A stretch of 64,000 nt of DNA, from contig CADCTW010000089.1 of the NCBI GenBank assembly GCA_902805735.1, positions 62,001 to 126,000 of the forward strand. The letters are read 5' to 3'. Below, piece after piece: positions 17,948 to 26,175 of the stretch. The notes beneath the pieces were generated by a model, which was not told the DNA's origin, did not search any database, and saw only the letters and a program-made list of their open reading frames with translations. This stretch comes from an uncultured Gemmatimonadota bacterium (lineage in GTDB: Bacteria > Gemmatimonadota > Gemmatimonadetes > Longimicrobiales > Longimicrobiaceae). The position numbers and the translations under genes were made by a program. Every line of letters starts with the position of its first letter. Position 1 is the first letter of the stretch.

Positions 17948-18169
17948 ATGCCGAGACCCAAGCATACGAAGCCGCACTGGATCGTCGCCACGTCCGCGGT
18001 TCTGCTGGTGTCGACCGTCGCGGGAGCACAGGGGTTCAGTTGTATCGACGCCTGCCTGTACGCAATCGGCCGCTACCACACGGTCGAAGGGAAAGAGTAC
18101 TCACTGTCACACTGCAGTTCGATCTACCATGACGGCCATCACCATGTCGACTGTTACTATGTCGGCTAG
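17948..18169 (+). CDS. small secreted Cys-containing protein
   Basis: 73 aa. Signal peptide 'HWIVATSAVLLVSTVAGAQG' with probable cleavage after AGA or AQG, leaving a mature peptide of about 45 residues with four cysteines (C-x3-C, then two singles) and His-rich 'YHDGHHHVDCYYVG'. The ATG is 7 bp after the TonB-domain gene stop, so the two are probably one transcript. Cys/His composition suggests disulfides or metal binding. No family recognised. Confidence 0.6.
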   Translation: MPRPKHTKPHWIVATSAVLLVSTVAGAQGFSCIDACLYAIGRYHTVEGKEYSLSHCSSIYHDGHHHVDCYYVG

Positions 18170-18178
18170 GTAACCGCA

Positions 18179-18244
18179 TCTCACACAGAGACACAGAGGC
18201 ACAGAGATGAAGTTCTTCTCTGTGCCTCTGTGTCTCTGTGTGAG
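18179..18244. repeat. family A palindrome, complete
   Basis: Complete copy between the convergent small secreted-protein gene and the RAM-domain gene. Confidence 0.9.
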
Positions 18245-18256
18245 CCCAAAGCAGTT

Positions 18257-18532
18257 CTATTCGAACATGTCCCAGGCCGCCCCCATGTCCTGCTTGGAGA
18301 AGACACGGAAGGCGGTGAGCGTGTTGGTGCGCTCGATGCCGGTCACCTGCGCGATCTCCTCGGTGACGATCTCGGCGATGCGCTGGTACTCGGCGACGCG
18401 GACGACGGCGATCAGGTCGTAATCGCCCGAGACGGAGTAGACCTCGGCGACCCCGTCGATGCCGGCGATGCGGCGGGCCAGGGCGGGAACGTCGCCGGGG
18501 ACGGCGCGGATCAGGACCACGGCGGCTACCAT
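18257..18532 (-). CDS. standalone Lrp/AsnC ligand-binding (RAM) domain protein
   Basis: 91 aa (MVAAVVLIRAVPGDVPALAR). Beta-alpha-beta RAM fold: 'GVAEVYSVSGDYDLIAVVRV' is the characteristic strand-turn with the 'G.YDL...V' signature, then 'EEIAQVTGIERTNTLTAF'. There is no N-terminal helix-turn-helix, so it cannot bind DNA alone. Standalone RAM proteins form oligomers binding amino acids or partnering full-length Lrp proteins. Located 22 bp downstream of the CPBP-fused permease on the same strand. Confidence 0.88.
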   Translation of the reverse strand: MVAAVVLIRAVPGDVPALARRIAGIDGVAEVYSVSGDYDLIAVVRVAEYQRIAEIVTEEIAQVTGIERTNTLTAFRVFSKQDMGAAWDMFE

Positions 18533-18554
18533 GCGGATCTCCGTTGGTTCGGGT

Positions 18555-20585
18555 TCAGGGAGCGGGCACCGGCGCGCCGGCGGGGCCGGCCGGCACGGGC
18601 TCGCGGCGCGGGAGGAGCCAGAGGCCGAGCCCCAGTAAAAAAGGCGCCAGCACGAGCGGCAGGGTGGCCGGCCGGTCGCCCGCCAGCGCGAAGCGGCGCA
18701 CCTCCGGCTGCCACAGGAGGAGCACCACGATGCCGTTGTTGACGAAGTGCATCAGCATGCTGGCGAACACCGAGCGCCCGCGCCACGCCACGTACCCCAT
18801 CAGCACGCCGATCCACGCCGTCGGCAGGAAGCGGATCGCCGTCTCGTTGGACACGTGGAAGGCGCCGAAGACCAGGGCCGATACCGCCACCGCCCGCGCC
18901 ATCGGCAGTTCGCGCCCCAGCGACTGCAGCAGGACGCCGCGGAACACCAGCTCCTCGCACACCGCCGGCGTCGCCGCCACCAGCAGCAGGAGCCAGAGGG
19001 CCCGGCGCGCGTCGGTGGCCGTCACCAGCTTCTCCAGCCCGCCCAGCGCCTCGGCCGCGGCCGGGAAGAGCTGGAGCTGCATCCACCCGATCCCCCACCC
19101 CAGCGGGATGCCGCCCAGCGCGATCAGCAGCGCCGCCGCCACCGTGCGTCCCGACGGGCGGCGCAGCGCCAGCGTGCGGCGGGCGTCGTAGGGCCCGGCC
19201 ACCGCCAGCAGCACGGCGGGGACGCCCAGGATCAGGATCTCCGAGAGCAGCAGGCCCCGCTCTCCCAGCCCCCCCTGCAGCGCGGCGCCCAGATGGAAGT
19301 AGAGGAGCGCCACCACCGCGATGAAGGCGAACCCCTGCGCCGGGGTGGGCACGGCGCGCTCCCCCGCGCGCCAGCCGCGCATCCGCGCCCCCCACCCGCC
19401 GCGCGATCCCGACCCCGAGCCGAAGAGCACGTCCTCGCGCCCGAACGCGCGCGCGGCGAAGACCAGCGCCAGCGCTGCGTACGCCACCGACGCGCCGAAC
19501 GCGATCAGCGAGGGCTCCAGCCGCGCGGTCCCCGACATCAGGTCGCGGAAGAGGAGCGCGACGCCCGCCACCGGGAGCGCCGCGATCAGCGGGGTCGCCT
19601 CGATGCCGGGGAGCCCCACCAGCATCACGGGGATGATCACCGCGAACTGCACGGGGGTGAGCGCGTTCTGCGCCTCCTTGAACGACTGCGAGCGGACGGC
19701 GATCCCCAGGAAGAGCGCGGAGAAGAGGATCGCCAGCGGGACCAGGCCGGCCAGCACCAGGAGCGCGGAGCCCCAGGGCAGGGAGAACTGCAGGTTGGCC
19801 GCCTTGGCGAAGCGGAAGATCCCGGACTGGAAGGTCAGCAGCATGCTGAGCAGGTTGACCGTCGCCGCCGTCATCGCCAGCAGCGCCACCGCCAGGAACT
19901 TCCCCGCCACGATGTCGCGCGCGGGGACGGGCGCCGTCAGCAGAGTCTCCAGCGTGCCGCGCTCCTTCTCCCCCGCCGCCAGGTCGATGGCGGGGTAGAA
20001 CGCGCCCAGCAGCGTCATCAGCACCAGGATGCCGGGGAGGAAGCGGCCCAGCGCGTACCCCCCCGCCTCCTGCGCCGTGGCCACCGACGAGTCCGCCACC
20101 GCCAGCGGCGCGGCGAAGCTCTGCGGGAGTCCGCGCGCGGCCAGGCGCCGCGCCAGCAGCGAGTCGCCGAACGCCGCGAGCCGCTCGCTCACGATCTGCC
20201 CCGCGCGGCGCGAGCGGTCGTCGGACTCGTCGAAGAGCACCCGCACGGCGCGCGTGTCATCGGTGCCGGCCGCGCCCTGCACCACCACGGCCGCCTGCAC
20301 GCGCCCCGCCCGCAGCGCCGCCGCCGTGGCGTCTCCGGCGGGGGCCAGGCGCAGCAGGGAGTCGCGCGCCAGGAAGGCCCGCACGTCCTCCGCGCCCGCC
20401 ACGGCAACGGCGGGCGGGCGCTCCTCCAGGCGGCGCTGGCCAAAGAGCGCGAGCTGCTCCATCAGCACGAAGAGCGCGGGATAGAGCAGCGTGGGGATCA
20501 CCAGCATCATGAAGAGCGTGCGCCGGTCGCGCAGCGTCTCCCGCAGCTCCTTGCGCAGCACCGTGCCCACCGTGCGGAGGTTCAC
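18555..20585 (-). CDS. ABC-2 type permease fused to CPBP intramembrane protease
   Basis: 676 aa from GTG 20585 (VNLRTVGTVLRKELRETLRD), overlapping the upstream ATPase stop as GTGA. The N-terminal two-thirds is a NatB/ABC-2 exporter permease: first TM 'TLFMMLVIPTLLYPALFVL', a long extracytoplasmic loop (about residues 45-185), then a five-TM core with 'GEKERGTLETLLTAPV'. The C-terminal part (about 490-640) is a CPBP/Abi domain with glutamate motif 'CEELVFRGVLLQSLGRELP', 'FGAFHVSNETAIRFLPTAW' and 'HFVNNGIVVLL'. This fused architecture is known for a family annotated as permease/CPBP protease. Substrate unknown, perhaps Na+ or a peptide. Confidence 0.88.
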   Translation of the reverse strand: MNLRTVGTVLRKELRETLRDRRTLFMMLVIPTLLYPALFVLMEQLALFGQRRLEERPPAVAVAGAEDVRAFLARDSLLRLAPAGDATAAALRAGRVQAAVVVQGAAGTDDTRAVRVLFDESDDRSRRAGQIVSERLAAFGDSLLARRLAARGLPQSFAAPLAVADSSVATAQEAGGYALGRFLPGILVLMTLLGAFYPAIDLAAGEKERGTLETLLTAPVPARDIVAGKFLAVALLAMTAATVNLLSMLLTFQSGIFRFAKAANLQFSLPWGSALLVLAGLVPLAILFSALFLGIAVRSQSFKEAQNALTPVQFAVIIPVMLVGLPGIEATPLIAALPVAGVALLFRDLMSGTARLEPSLIAFGASVAYAALALVFAARAFGREDVLFGSGSGSRGGWGARMRGWRAGERAVPTPAQGFAFIAVVALLYFHLGAALQGGLGERGLLLSEILILGVPAVLLAVAGPYDARRTLALRRPSGRTVAAALLIALGGIPLGWGIGWMQLQLFPAAAEALGGLEKLVTATDARRALWLLLLVAATPAVCEELVFRGVLLQSLGRELPMARAVAVSALVFGAFHVSNETAIRFLPTAWIGVLMGYVAWRGRSVFASMLMHFVNNGIVVLLLWQPEVRRFALAGDRPATLPLVLAPFLLGLGLWLLPRREPVPAGPAGAPVPAP

Positions 20586-21304
20586 GCGGCCTCCTTCACG
20601 ATGCGCAGGAAGGCGCGCGACAGGCTCCCTTCGCCGCTCCCCCGCACCACCTCCGCCACCGTCCCCTCCGCCACCAGCCGCCCGCCCGCGATGATCCCCA
20701 CGCGGTCCGCCAGCAGCTCCACCTCGCTCATCTGGTGCGTGGAGAAGACCACGGCGCGGCCCCGCTCGCGCGCGTCCTCCACGAAGCGGTAGATGGACTC
20801 GCCGCTGAGCACGTCCAGCCCCAGGGTGGGCTCGTCCAGCACCAGCGCGGGGGGATCGTGCACCACGGCGCGGGCGATGGAGACGCGCTGCCGCTGCCCG
20901 GTGGAGAGCTTGCCGCACAGCCGGTCCGCGAATTCCTCCAGCCCGAACGCCGCCACCGCCGCCTCCACCCGCACGGCCGTCTCGCCCGCGGGAATGCCGT
21001 GCAGCTCCGCGAAGTAGCGCAGCAGCTCGCGGGCGGTGAGGCGGGCGTAGAGCCCCATGGAGGCCGCCAGGAAGCCGAGCCGCCGCCGCACCTCCAGCGG
21101 GTGGGTGCGCGCGTCGAACCCCGCGATGCGCGCCGTGCCCGACGACGGCTCCAGCAGGGTGGCGAGGCAGCGCAGCGCGGTGGTCTTCCCCGCCCCGTTG
21201 GCCCCCAGCAGCGCGTACACCTCGCCGGCTTCCACGCGCAGCGACAGGTTGCGCACCGCGTGGAAGTCGCCGTACCGCTTCGACAGGTCCTGGAGCTCGA
21301 TCAT
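20582..21304 (-). CDS. ABC transporter ATP-binding protein (NatA-like)
   Basis: 240 aa from ATG 21304 (MIELQDLSKRYGDFHAVRN). Walker A 'GANGAGKTT', Q-loop 'LGFLAASMGLYARLTARE', signature 'KLSTGQRQRVSIARAVVHDP', Walker B 'ALVLDEPTLGLD', H-loop 'STHQMSEVE'. It energises the downstream fused permease, with which it overlaps by 4 nt. The ORF-track start at 21346 lies in the flanking repeat. Confidence 0.95.
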   Translation of the reverse strand: MIELQDLSKRYGDFHAVRNLSLRVEAGEVYALLGANGAGKTTALRCLATLLEPSSGTARIAGFDARTHPLEVRRRLGFLAASMGLYARLTARELLRYFAELHGIPAGETAVRVEAAVAAFGLEEFADRLCGKLSTGQRQRVSIARAVVHDPPALVLDEPTLGLDVLSGESIYRFVEDARERGRAVVFSTHQMSEVELLADRVGIIAGGRLVAEGTVAEVVRGSGEGSLSRAFLRIVKEAA

Positions 21305-21322
21305 GCCGGGAAGATACGACAT

Positions 21323-21387
21323 TCTCACACGGAGACACAGAGGCACAGAGACGAATTCATCTCTGTGCCTCCGTGTCTCCGTGTGAG
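21323..21387. repeat. family A palindrome, complete
   Basis: Complete copy with GGAGACAC variants, 19 bp upstream of the ATPase start and 7 bp downstream of the LolA-like gene stop; it separates two minus-strand units. Confidence 0.9.
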
Positions 21388-21394
21388 ACCGCGG

Positions 21395-22153
21395 CTACGG
21401 CTTCGGCGCCGGCTGCGTCATCAGCGCCTTCACCTCGGCCGGCGGCTCGAAGGCCGCGGGGTCGATGGGGTCGTTGCTCACCGACTTCACCGTGGTCGTG
21501 AGCTCCTGCCCCTCCATCTGGGTCACGGTGCGGGTGGGCATCTTCATCCCGCCGAAGTCCTTGTAGTCCAGCATGTTGATGGTCGTCTCCGTCGGGCCCA
21601 TCTGCGTCTCCTGACGGCTCTGCATCTGCGACATCAGGCCGGTCCCGACGTCGAAGCAGGCGAAGACCGTGTCCTGCGACGCGGACACCATGCGCACCCG
21701 GTAGCAGGGCGAGCCGTTGGCGGTGGCGCGCTCCACGGTGGTCATGGACGGGAAGTTGGCTGCCAGGTTGAAGTTGGAGTCGAAGTCCGCCTGGCGGGCG
21801 AGCTGCTCCAGCTCCTTGCCCTGCATGAGCTGCGCGCCGGCCATGGGGTTCAGCGACCAGCCGCGCGCGCCGTCGTAGCCGCTGCGCATCGACATCCCCG
21901 CCATCTCCATGCTCACGACGAACTTGTTGGGCCGCGCGGACTTCATGTCCATCGTCATGGTACCGGCGGGAGTGGACATCTCGGCCACCATGTGGCGGAA
22001 GTTCTGCCGCGCCGCCGCGCCCTTGCCGACCGCCTCCGCGTAGCGGTCGATGATCTGCTTGGCGGGGGGCAGGTCCTGCGCGGCGGCGCCGCGGGCGGAA
22101 CCGGCGAGCACCAGCGCCGCGAGAGCCAGGGTACGGCCGAAGCTATGCTTCAT
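21395..22153 (-). CDS. LolA-like outer-membrane lipoprotein-sorting family protein
   Basis: 252 aa from ATG 22153 (MKHSFGRTLALAALVLAGSARGAAAQ); cleavable signal peptide of about 26 residues. The mature protein opens with 'AKQIIDRYAEAVGKGAAARQ', then alternating strands ('MTMDMKSARPNKFVVSMEM', 'FDVGTGLMSQMQSRQETQMG', 'YKDFGGMKMPTRTVTQMEGQE'). This 'threshold/lipid-soluble carrier' half-barrel pattern is shared by LolA/DUF4292-type proteins in Gemmatimonadota and Bacteroidota. Periplasmic. Downstream of the S41 peptidase gene. Confidence 0.65.
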   Translation of the reverse strand: MKHSFGRTLALAALVLAGSARGAAAQDLPPAKQIIDRYAEAVGKGAAARQNFRHMVAEMSTPAGTMTMDMKSARPNKFVVSMEMAGMSMRSGYDGARGWSLNPMAGAQLMQGKELEQLARQADFDSNFNLAANFPSMTTVERATANGSPCYRVRMVSASQDTVFACFDVGTGLMSQMQSRQETQMGPTETTINMLDYKDFGGMKMPTRTVTQMEGQELTTTVKSVSNDPIDPAAFEPPAEVKALMTQPAPKP

Positions 22154-22231
22154 GAGGTTTCCTTCCAGTGTGTGCGTGTGTGCGCCGGTGGCGCGTGGGC
22201 CGGCGGCTGCCGGCACGGTGTTCGGGACGGC

Positions 22232-23560
22232 TCAGCGCGAGCCGGCCCCCTTCTGTTCGTCGATCCACTTCAGTGCGGCTTCCAGCGCCGGGTCGCGCCC
22301 GGCCAGCAGCGCGGCGCGGGTGAGCGGCGCCGCCACGTCCGGCACCACGCCGGGCCCTTCCAGCCGGTACCCGCCCGGCCCGCGGAAATCCGCGAAGGCG
22401 TGCACCAGCACGTCGCCGTTGGGGAGCTTCGTCGCCAGCGACGGCAGCGCCTGCCCCGCCGAGGGCGTCCCGAAGACCCGCGCGCGCCCCACCTTCTGCA
22501 GCCCGCCGGCGAAGATCTCCGCCGTGCTGATGGAGAGCGCGTCCGTGAGCACCGCCACCAGCCCGCCGAACGGGCGCACCGACTGACCGGCCCGCGTGGA
22601 GCGGCGCGGGTTGGCCACGAACTGCAGCCGGTTCTGGCGCGTGACCATGGTGCCGATGGTGTCCTGCCGCTCGGTGAAGTGCCCCGCCACCCCCATCGCC
22701 ATGGCCCCCACCCCGCCGAAGTTGCCGCGCATGTCGATCACGATCCCGTCCGCCCCGCGCAGCTCGTTCACGGCGTCGTCGATGTTGGCGGCGATGGCCG
22801 GGAACCAGTAGTTGAAGCGGATGACCCCCACCGCCGCGCCCCCGGGCGCACGCAGCCGCTCGTGCTGCGCCACCACCCGGATGGACGGCAGGTTGCCGAA
22901 GCGGGTCATCACGCCGGGGGCGGGGCGCAGCACGAGCCGCCGGTCGACCGGCCGGTCGCGCGCGTCCAGGAAGCGCGCGGGGAGCGCGGTGCCCACGGGC
23001 CCGCTCAGCTCGTGCGCCATCGCCCCCCACCCGCGCAGCTCGCGCAGGCGCGGATCGGTGCCGGCGGGGAGGCGCGCCAGGTTGCGCAGCACGCCCGCCG
23101 CGTCGGTGGTGCCCAGCCGCTGCACCACCCACCCCGTGCGCACTCCGGCCGCCGCCGCGGCGCCGCCGGGGGCCACGCGCGTCACCAGGAAGCGCCCGCC
23201 CACCAGGCGCAGCTCCATCCCGGCGTCACCGTCGGTGCCCGTGCTCTTTTCGCGCGTCAGCCCCGCCTCCACCTCGCCGGGCACCAGGTAGAAGTGCGAC
23301 TGGCGCAGGCGGCCCAGCATCTCGTGGATCACTCCGCGGAGCTGCGGCGTGCTGGCCGCGGCGGCGGCGCGGGGGCGCAGCTCGGTGCGCAGGGCGCGCC
23401 AGTCCACCCCGTTGAAAGCGGTGTCGTAGTGGGTCCGGTGGATGGCGGACCAGGCGGAGTCGAAGGTCGCCAGGGCGGCCGTGGAGTCGAGCGGCGCCTG
23501 CGCCTGCGCCCCGGTGGCGGCCAGGGCGGCGAAGGCGGCGAGCGTGCGGATGATCTTCAA
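22232..23560 (-). CDS. S41 family (C-terminal processing) peptidase
   Basis: 442 aa from TTG 23560 (LKIIRTLAAFAALAATGAQA), chosen because the signal peptide begins there; the ATG at 23635 adds a hydrophilic extension. After the signal come a helical cap, a PDZ-like segment ('GRFLVTRVAPGGAAAAAGVRTGWVVQ') and the catalytic S41 domain: 'GIVIDMRGNFGGVGAM', then 'VLTDALSISTAEIFAGGL' with the nucleophile Ser. Secreted serine protease acting on C-termini of envelope proteins. Just downstream of dacB on the same strand. Confidence 0.88.
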   Translation of the reverse strand: MKIIRTLAAFAALAATGAQAQAPLDSTAALATFDSAWSAIHRTHYDTAFNGVDWRALRTELRPRAAAAASTPQLRGVIHEMLGRLRQSHFYLVPGEVEAGLTREKSTGTDGDAGMELRLVGGRFLVTRVAPGGAAAAAGVRTGWVVQRLGTTDAAGVLRNLARLPAGTDPRLRELRGWGAMAHELSGPVGTALPARFLDARDRPVDRRLVLRPAPGVMTRFGNLPSIRVVAQHERLRAPGGAAVGVIRFNYWFPAIAANIDDAVNELRGADGIVIDMRGNFGGVGAMAMGVAGHFTERQDTIGTMVTRQNRLQFVANPRRSTRAGQSVRPFGGLVAVLTDALSISTAEIFAGGLQKVGRARVFGTPSAGQALPSLATKLPNGDVLVHAFADFRGPGGYRLEGPGVVPDVAAPLTRAALLAGRDPALEAALKWIDEQKGAGSR

Positions 23561-23597
23561 GCGTTCCCGGTGAGGTTGAGGATGCGTCGGTGCGTGA

Positions 23598-25136
23598 CTA
23601 CGGCCGGCGTTGGGGGATGTTTCGCGACTCGCCACCCGCGGCCACTGCGCGCACCACGTCGTCGATCCCCGCCTTCATCCGCGACGAGGGCTGGCCGGAG
23701 GCGTTGGCGATGATGGCGAAGGTCACTTCGCCGCCGTCCGCGCGCGTCAGGTACCCGGCGAGCGAGTCCACGTTGCCGATGTACCCCGTCTTCGCCCGCA
23801 CCCGCCCCGGCAGGTCGGTGAAGCGCGCCTGCAGCGAACCCTTGCCGCCCGAGACGGGGAGCGCGCCGCGCACCACCGCCTGCCGCGGCGTGCGGCGCAC
23901 GTAGTCCAGGAGCTGCACCAGCGCCCGCGGCGTCACCAGATTGCCGGCGGAGAGTCCCGAGGCGTCGCGCAGCACCACGTCCGCCGAGTCGATCCCCACC
24001 ACGCCCGTCAGGAACTCGCGCTCCACGCGCAGCCCCGCGTCCCAGCTCCCCTCCCCCGCCACCTGCCGCCCCACCGCCTTCAGGAGCTGCTCGGCGAACC
24101 AGTTCTGGCTGTTCATCAGGATGGGCCCGATCGCCTTTTCCAGCGGGGGCGACTGGTGCTCGGCCAGCACGGCCGCGCCGCGGGCCGGGGAGCGCGCCGG
24201 GTCGGACACCACGCGCACCGCGTCGTTCGCCACCTCGATCCCCCTCCTCTCCAGCACCTCGCGGAACACGGTGCCCGCGAACTCGGCGGCGTTCGCCACC
24301 GCGAAGTGCTCGGTCTTCGCCGCTGCCCCCGCCGGGAACACGCCGTAGGCCCGCACGCCGCCGCCGCGCCAGCGCTCGAAGTCCAGCGTGCTGGCGATCC
24401 CCGCCGCGCCGGTGGCCGCCGTGTTCTCCAGCGTCACGTACGACGACTGGGGCTCCCAGGTGATGCGCGGGCGCTCGCCCGGTGTGACGCCGGGGAGGAT
24501 GCGGAAGTCGATGGAATTGTCGTTGAAGCCCAGGGCGGAAACGGGCGCCCCGTACCACCAGCGCGTGTCGTACGCTTCCCAGTCGCCGCGCAGGTAGTCG
24601 GCGTCGAAGAAGCTCTCGTCCGCCACCACCGCGCCCGCCACGCGCCGGATGCCGCGCGCCTTCAACGAGTCCGCCAGCGCCTCCCACACCGCCGCGCGCG
24701 AGGGGAAGTAGCGGTCGGAGATCATGGGGTCGCCGCGGCCGTAGAGCACCAGGTCGCCCTCCAGCACGCCGTCGCGCACGGCGCCCGTGCCATGCACCGT
24801 GGTGCGGAAGCGGAAGTCGGCGGGGAGGTGGTGCGCCGCGGTGGCGCTCACCACCAGCTTCAGGGCGGACGCGGGGATGAAGTGCCGCTCGGCGTTGCGC
24901 GCGTAGAGCACGCGGCCGGTGGCGGCGTCGCGCACCAGCACGCCCCAGTGGGCCTGGCGCAGCGCGGGGCGGGCGAGGATGGAGTCGATCCGCGCCGCCA
25001 GCGTGGACTGGGAGGTGGCGGCGGGGCGCGGGGGTGCTAGATTCCCCGCAGCGGCGTGCGTGGCGAGCAGCGCCGCCATCAGGGCCGACGCCGCGGCGAG
25101 CCGGCGGGGTGCGTAGAGGGATCGCAAGGGAGTCAC
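23598..25136 (-). CDS. dacB: D-alanyl-D-alanine carboxypeptidase/endopeptidase (PBP4, S13)
   Basis: 512 aa from GTG 25136 (VTPLRSLYAPRRLAAASAL) with a signal peptide ending near 'AAAGN'. All three penicillin-binding motifs are present: SxxK in 'IPASALKLVVS', SxN in 'ILMNSQNWFAEQLLKAVG', KTG in 'VRAKTGYIGNVDSLAGY'. The large insertion between SxxK and SxN is normal for S13/PBP4 enzymes, which trim and cleave peptidoglycan peptides in the periplasm. The start is only 12 bp from the divergent response-regulator start. Confidence 0.93.
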   Translation of the reverse strand: MTPLRSLYAPRRLAAASALMAALLATHAAAGNLAPPRPAATSQSTLAARIDSILARPALRQAHWGVLVRDAATGRVLYARNAERHFIPASALKLVVSATAAHHLPADFRFRTTVHGTGAVRDGVLEGDLVLYGRGDPMISDRYFPSRAAVWEALADSLKARGIRRVAGAVVADESFFDADYLRGDWEAYDTRWWYGAPVSALGFNDNSIDFRILPGVTPGERPRITWEPQSSYVTLENTAATGAAGIASTLDFERWRGGGVRAYGVFPAGAAAKTEHFAVANAAEFAGTVFREVLERRGIEVANDAVRVVSDPARSPARGAAVLAEHQSPPLEKAIGPILMNSQNWFAEQLLKAVGRQVAGEGSWDAGLRVEREFLTGVVGIDSADVVLRDASGLSAGNLVTPRALVQLLDYVRRTPRQAVVRGALPVSGGKGSLQARFTDLPGRVRAKTGYIGNVDSLAGYLTRADGGEVTFAIIANASGQPSSRMKAGIDDVVRAVAAGGESRNIPQRRP

Positions 25137-25148
25137 GGGCCGGAGACG

Positions 25149-26066
25149 ATGAGCGAGATTCTGTTCGCGGACGACGACGATGCGCTGCGCTCGATGGTGG
25201 TGGACGTGCTCACCGCCGCGGGCTTCACGGTGCGCGCGGCCCGCAACGGCAACGAGGCGCTGGCCGAAGTCAGGCGCGAGGCGCCCGAGCTGGCCATCCT
25301 GGACTACCGCATGGGGACGCCGGACGGCTTCGAGGTGTGCCGCCAGATCAAGACCGACCCCGGCCTGGCCTGGCTCCCGGTGCTGATCCTGACCGCCGAG
25401 CGCAGCATCGAGGACCGGCTGGGCGGCTTCGGCGCCGGCGCGGACGACTACCTGGCCAAGCCCTTCGACCCGCGCGAGCTGGTGGCGCGCGCCAACGCCC
25501 TCCTCCGCCAGGCCGCCCGCGGCCGCGACCGCAACCCCACCACGGGCCTTCCCGGCGGCGAGGCGCTCTACGCCGAGGTGGAGCGGCGTCGCGCGCACGG
25601 CGAGCCCTTCTCCATCTGCTACTTCGACCTCGACCACTTCAAGCCCTTCGCGGACCGCTTCGGCTTCGCGGTGGCGGACGCGGCCATCCGCGAGGTGGGC
25701 GCGGCCGTGGCCGCCGCCGCGGCCGAGGGGCCCGACAACTTCGTGGGCCACGTGGGCGGCGACGACTTCGTGCTCCTGAGCCCGCCCGCCGACGCCCGCC
25801 GCCGCGCCGAGGACGCCCGGGAGCGCTTCGCCGCCGCCCTGGCCACGCACCTCCCGGAGGAGGCGGTGGAAGCGGGGAGCTACTGGGGGCGCGACCGCTA
25901 CGGCGTGGAGCGCTACTTCCCCCTCACCCGCCTCAGCGCCGCCGTTCTGCGCGTGGACCCCGCCCGCTGGGTCTCCCTGGAGCACCTGGGCGAGCGGGTG
26001 GCCGAGCTGAAGCGCGAGGCGAAGCAGGAGGGCGGCCAGGGCATCGCCGAGGCCGACCTAATCTAA
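25149..26066 (+). CDS. response regulator with degenerate GGDEF-like domain
   Basis: 305 aa from ATG 25149 (MSEILFADDDDALRSMVVDV). Receiver domain residues 1-120: acidic pocket 'ADDDDA', phospho-acceptor Asp in 'LAILDYRMGTPDGF', Lys in 'YLAKPFDPRE'. The output domain resembles GGDEF: 'NPTTGLPGGEAL' (usual D.LTGL.NR), 'SICYFDLDHFKPFADRFGF', and 'HVGGDDFVLLSPP' in place of GG(D/E)EF, with no RxxD inhibitory site. It may have weak or no diguanylate cyclase activity and act as a c-di-GMP or GTP receptor. Divergent from dacB. Confidence 0.88.
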   Translation: MSEILFADDDDALRSMVVDVLTAAGFTVRAARNGNEALAEVRREAPELAILDYRMGTPDGFEVCRQIKTDPGLAWLPVLILTAERSIEDRLGGFGAGADDYLAKPFDPRELVARANALLRQAARGRDRNPTTGLPGGEALYAEVERRRAHGEPFSICYFDLDHFKPFADRFGFAVADAAIREVGAAVAAAAAEGPDNFVGHVGGDDFVLLSPPADARRRAEDARERFAAALATHLPEEAVEAGSYWGRDRYGVERYFPLTRLSAAVLRVDPARWVSLEHLGERVAELKREAKQEGGQGIAEADLI

Positions 26067-26072
26067 CACAAG

Positions 26073-26170
26073 GTCTCACACAGAGACACAGAGGCACGGA
26101 GAAAAGAGGGGAACGGAGAACGGGGAACGGTAAAACCAGGTGGTTACCGTTCCCCGTTCCCCGTTCCCCT
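26073..26170. repeat. half family A repeat plus family F palindrome
   Basis: An arm of family A (26073-26104) is followed by a GGGGAACGG-type palindrome (26108-26168): GGGAACGGAGAACGGGGAAC, short centre, GTTCCCCGTTCCCCGTTCCC. Related GGGGAACGG or GTTCCCC fragments occur near 34488, 37738 and 37998. Placed between convergent genes. Confidence 0.75.
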
Positions 26171-26175
26171 CCGTC

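Noticed and set aside
20735-23713. 992-aa plus-strand ORF across the ATPase, LolA-like and S41 genes
   Set aside because: It crosses three supported minus-strand genes and an intergenic palindrome; composition is shadow-like.
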